Assembly (NCBI RefSeq): GCF_000155955.1 | Contig: NZ_GG697142.2 | Location: forward strand, 1 to 33,545 | DNA: 33,545 nt | Source: Mitsuokella multacida DSM 20544 | Lineage (GTDB): Bacteria > Bacillota > Negativicutes > Selenomonadales > Selenomonadaceae | Direction of reading: 5' to 3' | Shown here: in pieces, positions 7,170 through 14,137 of the stretch | How positions within the stretch are numbered: position 1 is the first letter of the stretch | Layout: each line of letters opens with the position of its first letter | The notes under the pieces: generated by a model | What the model saw: the letters and a program-made list of their open reading frames with translations, nothing else | Database searches by the model: none | What the model was told of the DNA's origin: nothing | Translations under genes and position numbers: made by a program

Positions 7170-7937
7170 ATGTTTTTGGAAGAACGTCAGGACATCATCC
7201 TGAGCATGCTGGCACGCGACGGCAAGGTGCGCGTCCGTGACCTCAGTGAGAAATTCAAGGTCACGGAGGACTGCATCCGCAAGGACCTCGGTGCCCTCGA
7301 GAAGAAGGGCAAGCTCAAACGCACGTATGGCGGTGCTGTGCGCATCCGCGAGAACAGTCACATGGTCGAGGTCAGCAAGCACCGCAATACGGACGTCGAG
7401 GCTAAGCAGCGCATCGCGCAGGCTGCCGTCAAGCTCATCCACGAGAAGGACATGGTTTTCCTCGACATCTCGACGAGCAACCTCGCCATCGCAGAGCTCC
7501 TCGTCAAGATGGAGCTTGAGGTCACGGTCGTCACGAACATGATCGACATCCTCGTCGTGCTCGCGCGCAATCCGAAGATCCGCGTGGTCTTCGCCGGCGG
7601 CAAGATCAACAAGAGCCGCGATGGCTTCTGGGGCGGCATGACGCTCGACTTCATCTCGCGCCTCAAGCCGGACATCGCCTTTGTCGGCGCAGTCGGCGTC
7701 GACGTCAAGGAGAACAGTGTTTCGACGTACGACATCGATGACGGCATCAACAAGGCCGCCATCATCCGCCACAGCAAGAAAGCCTACGTCGTGGCCGAAG
7801 CGCGCAAGCTCAGCACGGATGGCAACTACAACTACACGACGCTTGACACGCTCTCGGGTCTCATCACGGATTCGGAGCCGGCAGCAGACATCCGCGCAGC
7901 AGCGGATTCGTACGGCGTGGAGATCATCCTGCCATGA
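7170..7937 (+). CDS. DeoR/GlpR family transcriptional regulator
   Basis: 255 aa from ATG 7170. The N-terminal winged helix (about residues 1-56) shows the DeoR signature: MFLEERQDIILSML, the V-R-V-R-D-L-S-E-K-F helix, and KKGKLKRTYGGAV. The C-terminal sensor domain (about 75-240) is of the sugar-phosphate isomerase-like type, with FLDISTSNLAIA, VVTNMIDI and VFAGGKIN. These regulators usually bind a phosphorylated sugar and repress a catabolic operon. Here no sugar genes are adjacent; instead the stop overlaps the start of an LtaS-like enzyme by 4 bp (ATGA), so the two are translationally coupled. I choose 7170 over ATG 7140 because AGGAG (7157-7161) sits 8 nt upstream and homologues begin here. 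The recognition helix reads VTEDCIRKDL where most members have VSxxTIRRDL. Confidence 0.9.
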   Translation: MFLEERQDIILSMLARDGKVRVRDLSEKFKVTEDCIRKDLGALEKKGKLKRTYGGAVRIRENSHMVEVSKHRNTDVEAKQRIAQAAVKLIHEKDMVFLDISTSNLAIAELLVKMELEVTVVTNMIDILVVLARNPKIRVVFAGGKINKSRDGFWGGMTLDFISRLKPDIAFVGAVGVDVKENSVSTYDIDDGINKAAIIRHSKKAYVVAEARKLSTDGNYNYTTLDTLSGLITDSEPAADIRAAADSYGVEIILP

Positions 7938-9982
7938 TGTTCTCTATGCCCGCATGGCTTTCGCGGTTTACTCGGTCTCGGTTTACTTGGAAAACTCTAT
8001 ATACGGGCATCCTGGAAGGACTGAAGGTATTTGCGTTTTACCTCGCAGTCCTTTCCGCTTTCCGGGGCTTTTTCATCGCGTGGCTGGCACCGTATATGGG
8101 AGCTTCGACGGGCGGCCACGACATCTTTCTCGCACTATGGCGCGGCTTCCGCCTCTCGATGCAGACGGCCGGCGCGCTGACGCTCGTGAGCTTCGTGCCG
8201 GGGCTGCTGCTCCATTATCTCTGGCCGCGCTGGGAGCGGCGCATTGTGCTCGCGCTCAACGGCGTGCTGCTCTCGGTGCTCTCGATCCTCTTTGTCGCGA
8301 GCTTCCCATTCTACCGGCAGTTCCATGCGAACTTCAACCAGATGCTCTTCACGGGCGCTAACGACGATATCTACGCGCTCCTCATCACGATGGTGCAGCA
8401 GTACTACCTGCCCGTGCGCCTCGCAGGAGCCCTGCTGCTCGCCTATGTTCTCTGGCGCGGCCTGCGCGCACTGCTTCGCTGCAGCTGGCTCGAGGACTGC
8501 ATGGATGGCGTGCGTCTGCCCGCGCCCGTGCGCTGGCTCGGCCGGCTGGCCTTCCTCTACCTGACGTACATCGCCGTGCTGCTCGGCATCTTCGGCGGCA
8601 GCCTGGGCTGGCAGACGGCCGTCAACTGGGAGAACGCCGGCGTCACGAAGGACGAGTTCCTCAATGAGGCCATCCTCGACAACGTGCAGGCCATCTACCG
8701 CGCCTACAACCTCAATGAGCGCATGCTGGCCTGCAACGGCCTCGACTTCACGACGGAAGACATCCGCAATCTGGCGGCGCGCCTTTCGGGCAAGCCCGCC
8801 GATACGGATGACCTCGACGTCTACCTGACGAAGGAAGCGCAGGGCCCGCAGGTCGAGAAGCCGAAGCAAGTCATCGTCATCCTGTCGGAGAGCTTCGCCA
8901 ACTGGCCATTGCTCGACAAGTACGAGGATATCCCCATCTCGCATGGCATGCGCAGCCTCATCGCGGAGGATGACACGGACTACTGTCCGACGTTCCTGCC
9001 AAATGGTGCGAGCACGGTCTCGGCTGTCACGGGCGTCGTGACGGACTTCGCCGATGCCAACCTCTACCTGACAACGATGCCGGAGTCCTTCGCCGCGCCG
9101 TACCCGACGGCCAGCGCCCCGCAGATGGAGAAGCTCGGCTACACGACGAACTTCTGGTATGCAGGGTCGTCCACCTGGGAGCGCATCGGCGCCTTCACGC
9201 AGGCACAGGGCTTTGACCACTTCTACAGCCGCGGCGACTTCGGCGATGTGCCGGGCAGCGTCTGGGGCTGTGAGGATGAGGTGCTCTACGAGAAGGTCCT
9301 CGACGGTCTCGACCCGGATACGCCGAGCTTCAACGTCCTGCTCAATGCCTCGAATCACTCGCCGTACGATCTCGACCTCGAGGCCAAGGGCTTTGATAAG
9401 GAGGCCGTGCGCGCCGCACTGCCGGAGGACCACCAGCAGGATGAGGAGCTCTTGAAGGAGCTCGGTCATTACTGGTACGCCGACCGCGAGCTCGCGAAGT
9501 TCGTCAAGGCCGTCAAAGAGAAGTGCCCCGAGAGCCTCATCGTCATCGTCGGCGATCATGGCGACCGCTACAACATCGACAAGACGCCGACGATGTACGA
9601 GCGCTACGGCATCCCCTTCATCATCACGGGCAAGGGCATCCACAAGGGGACCTTGCTGCCGGATGCGGCGGGCAGCCAGATTGACATCATGCCGACTATC
9701 TACGAGCTCATTGCCCCGAAGGGGTTCTCGTACATGGCGGTCGGTTCGAGCCTGACGCGGACGAACCGCCAGGGCGTCAACTACGGCTTCTTCATCACGC
9801 GCCATGCCATCGGCAAGGCGGACACGGTGCCGCTCGTGCCGGAGTCCGTCGACGGCGGTGAGCCGCCGACAATCGACCAGCAGGCGATGGAGGACTACAT
9901 CAACGGCGTCCGCAGCATCTCGTGGTGGCGCCCGAAGTACGGCGCAATCCTCGACGCGTCGAAGCTCGAGGGACGCCGCTGA
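7934..9982 (+). CDS. LtaS-like sulfatase-fold phosphoglycerol transferase (membrane protein)
   Basis: 682 aa. The N-terminal part (about residues 15-240) has about five hydrophobic helices. It is followed by an extracytoplasmic sulfatase/alkaline-phosphatase-fold domain (about 305-620). Expected catalytic features are present: E319 in ILSESFANW, S360-T361 in NGASTVSAV at the nucleophile position, N-H-S-P-Y for the LtaS histidine, and D541-H542 in GDHGDRY. LtaS enzymes polymerise glycerol phosphate onto lipoteichoic acid; related enzymes in diderms (OpgB-type) decorate periplasmic glycans. If the host is a diderm Negativicute, a glycan or LPS substrate is more likely than LTA; that is inference. 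Translation starts at 7934 or 7937 (ATGATG), overlapping the DeoR stop. Confidence 0.85.
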   Translation: MMFSMPAWLSRFTRSRFTWKTLYTGILEGLKVFAFYLAVLSAFRGFFIAWLAPYMGASTGGHDIFLALWRGFRLSMQTAGALTLVSFVPGLLLHYLWPRWERRIVLALNGVLLSVLSILFVASFPFYRQFHANFNQMLFTGANDDIYALLITMVQQYYLPVRLAGALLLAYVLWRGLRALLRCSWLEDCMDGVRLPAPVRWLGRLAFLYLTYIAVLLGIFGGSLGWQTAVNWENAGVTKDEFLNEAILDNVQAIYRAYNLNERMLACNGLDFTTEDIRNLAARLSGKPADTDDLDVYLTKEAQGPQVEKPKQVIVILSESFANWPLLDKYEDIPISHGMRSLIAEDDTDYCPTFLPNGASTVSAVTGVVTDFADANLYLTTMPESFAAPYPTASAPQMEKLGYTTNFWYAGSSTWERIGAFTQAQGFDHFYSRGDFGDVPGSVWGCEDEVLYEKVLDGLDPDTPSFNVLLNASNHSPYDLDLEAKGFDKEAVRAALPEDHQQDEELLKELGHYWYADRELAKFVKAVKEKCPESLIVIVGDHGDRYNIDKTPTMYERYGIPFIITGKGIHKGTLLPDAAGSQIDIMPTIYELIAPKGFSYMAVGSSLTRTNRQGVNYGFFITRHAIGKADTVPLVPESVDGGEPPTIDQQAMEDYINGVRSISWWRPKYGAILDASKLEGRR

Positions 9983-10004
9983 GCCGATGAAGGGAGAAAG
10001 AACA

Positions 10005-10913
10005 ATGATTTCACTGAAAGACTGCCAGCTCTGCCCGCGCCGCTGCGGCGTGGACCGCACGCAGCGGATGGGCTTCTGCGGCGCGGGCGCGAAAGCGCGC
10101 ATCGCGCTCGTCTCCCTGCACAAGTGGGAGGAGCCGTGCCTCACGGGCGCCGATGGTCGAGGGGCGGGCACCGTCTTTTTCTCGTACTGCAACCTGCGCT
10201 GCTGCTTCTGCCAGAACCATGAGATTTCCCATGAGGGACGCGGCATCGAGGTGACGGACGAGCGTCTCGCCGAGATTTTCCTAGAGCAGCAGGCGCGCGG
10301 CGCGGCGACGCTCGACCTCGTGACACCGACGCACTACGTGCCCGAGATCCTGCACGCGCTGCATATGGCCAAGGAGCAGGGCTTCCAGCTGCCTGTCGTC
10401 TACAACTCGGGTGCCTATGAGACGGAAGAGACTATCGAGGCCCTGCGCGGGGAGGTCGATATCTTCCTGCCGGACCTCAAGTACGCTGACGAGGCGAGCG
10501 CGCGCGAGTACTCGCTGGCGCCCGACTACTTCGCCGTGGCGACGAAGGCCATCGCGCGCATGTACGAGGAGGTCGGCCCGCTGCAGTTTACGCCGGACGG
10601 GCAGCTCAAGAGGGGCGTCATCATCCGTCACCTCGTGCTGCCGGGCCACCGCCATGAGAGCATGCGCGTGCTCGACTGGATTCATGAGACATTCGGCGAC
10701 ACGGTACAGATTTCCCTGATGAACCAGTACACGCCGATGTACCGGGCGGCGGAGCACAAGGGCATGAACCGCCGGCTGACGACGTTTGAGTACCAGTCGG
10801 TCGTCGACCATGCCCTGAATCTCGGCATCACGCACTGCTACGTGCAGCAGGGCCGCACGGCCGACACGAAGTTCGTGCCGCACTTCGATGGCAGCGGCGT
10901 CGAGCAGGGGTGA
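10005..10913 (+). CDS. PflX-like radical SAM protein (COG1313 type)
   Basis: 302 aa. Four N-terminal cysteines form a rubredoxin-like cluster (C7, C10, C14, C25 in CQLCPRRCG...GFCGAG). The radical SAM motif follows as CNLRCCFC, with C62, C66 and C69 as the CxxxCxxC ligands of the 4Fe-4S cluster. The rest follows the PflX/COG1313 pattern (HKWEEPC, GAGTVFFS, NSGAYE, DIFLPDLKY, RHLVLPGH, ISLMNQYTP). The family is annotated as a putative pyruvate-formate-lyase-activating homologue, but its real substrate is not established. ATG 10005 is preceded by AGGGAG (9991-9996). It lies 22 nt after the LtaS-like gene, likely in the same transcript. No PFL-type target is nearby. Confidence 0.87.
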   Translation: MISLKDCQLCPRRCGVDRTQRMGFCGAGAKARIALVSLHKWEEPCLTGADGRGAGTVFFSYCNLRCCFCQNHEISHEGRGIEVTDERLAEIFLEQQARGAATLDLVTPTHYVPEILHALHMAKEQGFQLPVVYNSGAYETEETIEALRGEVDIFLPDLKYADEASAREYSLAPDYFAVATKAIARMYEEVGPLQFTPDGQLKRGVIIRHLVLPGHRHESMRVLDWIHETFGDTVQISLMNQYTPMYRAAEHKGMNRRLTTFEYQSVVDHALNLGITHCYVQQGRTADTKFVPHFDGSGVEQG

Positions 10914-10960
10914 TGCTCAGGAGTTATACCTAGAAGGATTCGCGATAAGGAGGAATGTGC

Positions 10961-11878
10961 TTGGATAATGTTTTCGTCACGGTATTCTTGTTTTGCTTTT
11001 CGCTGCTGCCGATGGCTTATCTGCGCTACTATCCATTCCGCATCATCGCGACATTGCGCGAGCAGCGCATCCTGATCGCCGGCCATCTCATCATCTTTGT
11101 GGTCGAGTTCCTGCTCGTCACGGCACTCTTCGTGTCGGGCCATGCGCCGATGCAGGGCAATGCCTTCCAAAAGCTCTACTTCGTATGCTACTGGCCGTAT
11201 TTCCTGCTGCTGATGTTCACGATACGGCCCTTCTGGTTCCGCCATTTCTTCGTGCTCGGGATACAGGCCATCTATGCGGTATTCATCCACACGGCGACAG
11301 TCCTGCTCCTCAAACAGATCTGGATGCAGATGACTTATTTTGCCAGCCTGTACTTCATCTGCTATCTCACCCTGCTGTTGCTGAGCTTCCCCGGGATGAT
11401 ATGGCTGCTCGGCAGGCTCTTCACGCGGGAACAGCTCATGAAGGCACAGTGGACGGCCTCATCGTTCTGGAAGTATCTCGGTTTCGTGCCGCTGCTCCTT
11501 GCCTTTTACCAGGGGAGCATGGGCTATGTGGATCTGCTCCAGCAGGTCCAGGATCTGTCGGGCGTCCATCTCTACATGCTGGTGAGCCGAGGCATCCTCG
11601 TCATCATCGGAGGCATCCTCGTCATCTCCGTGCGCAGCGGCTTTCGCCAGGTACAATACATGTTCCACGCGAAAGAGCGCAGCATGAAGATGCAGGAGCA
11701 TCTTCGTGAGATCCACGACTATGCCAATACGTTGCAGGAGGAGCAGCAGAAACTCGCCATCCTTCGCCACGACAGCCGCCATCAGCTGCGCGTGCTGGCC
11801 GAGCTCATCGAGAGCGGCCATTACGATGAGGCGGAGCGGCATCTGCGCGCCCTGAGAAAGGAGGTGGAGCGCCGTTGA
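10961..11878 (+). CDS. 7-TM sensor protein with HPK10-like dimerisation/phospho-acceptor helix, no ATPase domain
   Basis: 305 aa from TTG 10961. About seven hydrophobic helices (residues 1-230) are followed by a coiled-coil linker. A helix then carries the canonical HPK10 acceptor motif: LRHDSRHQL, with H270 (codon 11768-11770) followed by D271 and the typical GHYDEAERHLRAL continuation. The protein stops there and has no HATPase_c domain. The next gene encodes a paralogue: YYPFRIIATLREQR here aligns with ILPFRRFLTAAQKK there, and EFLLVTALF with EAHLVTVIV. The stop overlaps the next start by 4 nt (TTGA). The TTG start is preferred because AAGGAGG (10947-10953) ends 7 nt upstream, whereas ATG 10955 is too close. 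It may be a partner or phospho-acceptor subunit of a split kinase, or a sensor that modulates the next protein. Confidence 0.78.
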   Translation: MDNVFVTVFLFCFSLLPMAYLRYYPFRIIATLREQRILIAGHLIIFVVEFLLVTALFVSGHAPMQGNAFQKLYFVCYWPYFLLLMFTIRPFWFRHFFVLGIQAIYAVFIHTATVLLLKQIWMQMTYFASLYFICYLTLLLLSFPGMIWLLGRLFTREQLMKAQWTASSFWKYLGFVPLLLAFYQGSMGYVDLLQQVQDLSGVHLYMLVSRGILVIIGGILVISVRSGFRQVQYMFHAKERSMKMQEHLREIHDYANTLQEEQQKLAILRHDSRHQLRVLAELIESGHYDEAERHLRALRKEVERR

Positions 11879-13230
11879 GCTTCGATATGACGACGTTTGG
11901 CGTCACCTGGATCTACGTCTTGATCCTGCAGCCCTTTGCGCTCCTGCAGATCCTGCCGTTCCGCCGCTTCCTGACAGCAGCGCAGAAGAAGCGCCTCGTC
12001 ATCTGCTGGTGCCTGCTCATCGTGCTGGAGGCACATCTCGTCACGGTGATCGTCTCTATGGCGATCTTCCCATCGCATCAGATTGCCTACTGGCTGCTCG
12101 GCTACCTCATCTGGGTGCCACAGTTCCTGCTGGCCTTCAGCTTCACGCGCCGCTTCTGGGCAGGCCACATCTTCATCGCGGCCTTCCGCATCCTGTTCTC
12201 GAGCATCATCTACACGTTTACGCGCGCAATCCTGCTGATGGCCTTCCCCGACAAGCTGTTGCCGAGCCTCTACTTTGAGCAGATCTTGCTCTACGGCATC
12301 TTGTCGCTGCTGATCTTTCCCATCCTGCTGCGCTTCTTCACGGATACGTTCCGCCACTTCGAGATGGCCTCGACGCGCCGCTACTGGCGCATCATCACGC
12401 TGCTCCCTGTGCTGCTCGCCATCGAGTCGCTCTACCTAAGCCTGCTCAACTCGCAGGAGCAGGTCTTTGCCTTGCTGCTGCCGCGCTTCATGCTGCTCAT
12501 CGTCATCATCCTGCTCATGGCCAGCATCCGCAGCGGCCAGAGTGAGGTCTATCGGGAGTTGCAGGTCTTCGAAAAAGAACACGAGCTGCAGAGGCAGCTC
12601 GTGTCAACGGCGCGTTATGTGAAGATGTCAGAGGAGTCGAGGCATCGCATGGCCTCAATCTACGAGAAGCGGCGGCACCATATTGACCATCTGCTCGCAC
12701 TCGTGAGCCAGAGGGACCGTGAGGGAGCGCTGGCCTGTATCGAGGCACTCGGCGCGCAGTTCAGCCGCACGAAGCTGCCGCAGTACTGCAAGAACACCCT
12801 GATCAACGCGGCGCTAACGGTCTACTTCGCGCGGGCCAAGGAGCTCGCCATTCCGGTGACAGCTGCCATTGACCTGCCAGAAGAGCTCTCTTTCAGCGGC
12901 GACCTCTCCATCGTGCTCTCGAATCTCGTGGAGAATGCCCTGCTTGCGAGCCAGAAACAACCGCCTGCTGCACGCCATATCGCCGTCATGACGATGTGCC
13001 AAGGTGATGTCATCAACGTGCTCGTCAAGAATCGCTTTGATGCGCCTGTCGAGTTCGATGAGGAGGGGCTGCCCGTGACGCATGTCAAGGGGCATGGCAT
13101 CGGCATGAAGTCCTTGTCCCGCTTTTGCGATAAGTACAAGGCGAGTGTCTTCTGCCAGCAGAAAGACGGCTGGTTCATGACCTATCTCCAGGTGCCGCTG
13201 CTCGCTGAGGCGTCAGATCGTAGTCGATGA
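11875..13230 (+). CDS. 7-TM sensor histidine kinase, GHKL ATPase domain (HPK10/AgrC-like)
   Basis: 451 aa from TTG 11875, placed 8 nt after AAGGAGGTG. About seven N-terminal helices (residues 1-230) form the sensor. The acceptor-helix region reads EKRRHHIDHLL with H268-H269, so the usual Asp after the acceptor His is replaced by His. The HATPase_c domain (about 315-445) has N354 in the N-box SNLVENALLAS and the G-box GHGIG at 406-410. HPK10 kinases sense peptides or cell-envelope signals and phosphorylate LytTR regulators; a LytTR regulator is encoded convergently just downstream. The last 18 bp overlap the 3' end of that gene on the other strand. Confidence 0.87.
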   Translation: MSFDMTTFGVTWIYVLILQPFALLQILPFRRFLTAAQKKRLVICWCLLIVLEAHLVTVIVSMAIFPSHQIAYWLLGYLIWVPQFLLAFSFTRRFWAGHIFIAAFRILFSSIIYTFTRAILLMAFPDKLLPSLYFEQILLYGILSLLIFPILLRFFTDTFRHFEMASTRRYWRIITLLPVLLAIESLYLSLLNSQEQVFALLLPRFMLLIVIILLMASIRSGQSEVYRELQVFEKEHELQRQLVSTARYVKMSEESRHRMASIYEKRRHHIDHLLALVSQRDREGALACIEALGAQFSRTKLPQYCKNTLINAALTVYFARAKELAIPVTAAIDLPEELSFSGDLSIVLSNLVENALLASQKQPPAARHIAVMTMCQGDVINVLVKNRFDAPVEFDEEGLPVTHVKGHGIGMKSLSRFCDKYKASVFCQQKDGWFMTYLQVPLLAEASDRSR

Positions 13231-13947
13231 GAACATGAATCGGAAATATATTTCCTGGAACATCCTGTACTTGCGCTTGCCGAGCGGGAGCTTTTGCCCT
13301 GCAATCTCCACGTAATCCGCCTTGATGATGTGGACGGCTGCCAGGTTGACGAGATAGCCTTTGTTCGGTGAGGCGAACTGTCCCGACGCAATCTTGTCGA
13401 GCTCATCCTTTATCTCCTGGCCGGACTTGCGTGTCTCGAGTACGGTACCGTCCGCCAGATGGACCTGCAGGATGTGGCCGTGGCTCTCGAAGTAGAGGAT
13501 CTGCGAGATTTCCTCGATACAGAGTCCACCGCCTACAAGGCGCAGCATGATCTTGGCGCTGCTGCGCTGGCGGATGAAGGCGATGGCCCGGTCCATCGCC
13601 TGGTTGAACTGGCTCTGCGTGAACGGCTTCAGCAGGTAGTCCGTGGCCTTGACCGCAAAGGCATCCATGGCGAATTCATCGCTCGTCGTCAGGAAGATGA
13701 TCTCCGTGCTGCTGCTGAACTTGCGCAGTTCTTGTGCCACCTCCGTGCCAAGGATGCCCGGCATGCAGACGTCGAGCAGGACGATATCGAAGATAGCACC
13801 CTGATTGATTGTGTCGACGAAGGAAAAGGCGTTGTCAAAGGTCTCGTATGATACAGTATCCTGTTTATCTTGGAAATATCGTTCAGATGACTGCCGGATG
13901 GAGCGGATCTGGTCGGGCTGGTCATCACAGATTGCGATATGAAGCAT
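13213..13947 (-). CDS. LytTR family response regulator
   Basis: 244 aa. Receiver domain (residues 1-120): acidic pocket D8-D9, phospho-acceptor D59 in LLDVCMPG, T87 and K107 in LLKPF. C-terminal LytTR DNA-binding domain (about 140-238), with YFESHGHILQVHL and the NKGYLVNLAAVHIIKAD segment where the family recognises DNA. It should be the partner of the adjacent HPK10-type kinase pair. Unusually it lies on the opposite strand, tail to tail with an 18-bp overlap, so kinase and regulator cannot share one mRNA. The ATG at 13947 (minus) has AAAGGATGTG just upstream. Direct targets are unknown; the neighbouring envelope transferases are candidates. Confidence 0.92.
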   Translation of the reverse strand: MLHIAICDDQPDQIRSIRQSSERYFQDKQDTVSYETFDNAFSFVDTINQGAIFDIVLLDVCMPGILGTEVAQELRKFSSSTEIIFLTTSDEFAMDAFAVKATDYLLKPFTQSQFNQAMDRAIAFIRQRSSAKIMLRLVGGGLCIEEISQILYFESHGHILQVHLADGTVLETRKSGQEIKDELDKIASGQFASPNKGYLVNLAAVHIIKADYVEIAGQKLPLGKRKYRMFQEIYFRFMFSSTTI

Positions 13948-14058
13948 GGTGTCACATCCTTTTTTAGTTTTAGATGGCTTTCGTTGTCAAAACAAGACTC
14001 TCCTGTGCGTGGGGAGTACTCTATCCAATAGTATACTGTTTTTGGCGTCATGTGCCTG

Positions 14059-14085
14059 AAACCGTCCTGAAAGGGCGGTTTTTTT
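14059..14085 (+). terminator. Plus-strand intrinsic terminator downstream of the kinase pair
   Basis: AAACCGTCC (14059-14067) pairs with GGGCGGTTT (14073-14081) over a TGAAA loop, followed by more T residues. The T-tract is on the plus strand only. The only plus-strand genes upstream are the kinase pair ending at 13230, so the kinase transcript may run antisense through the whole response-regulator gene to reach it. Confidence 0.75.
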
Positions 14086-14087
14086 GC

Positions 14088-14134
14088 ATGAACAAACAGG
14101 CCCTGTCGCATTGCGGCAGGGCCTGTTTGTTCAT
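14088..14134. terminator. Long perfect hairpin, probable terminator of the EptA-like gene
   Basis: An 18-bp perfect inverted repeat (14088-14105 with 14117-14134) can be extended to a 22-bp stem with an ATT loop. The GC core GGCCCTG/CAGGGCC is flanked by A-rich and T-rich arms (AACAAACA/TGTTTGTT). It can therefore work as a terminator for the minus-strand gene ending at 14138 and, less ideally, in the plus direction. Confidence 0.8.
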
Positions 14135-14137
14135 TTA

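Noticed and set aside
8135-10246. A 703-codon open frame on the minus strand opposite the LtaS-like gene
   Set aside because: Same codon-bias artefact. The plus strand has clear sulfatase-fold motifs and ribosome binding sites.
10955-10960. ATG at 10955 as the start of the first sensor gene
   Set aside because: It lies one base after the AAGGAGG box; TTG 10961 has correct spacing.
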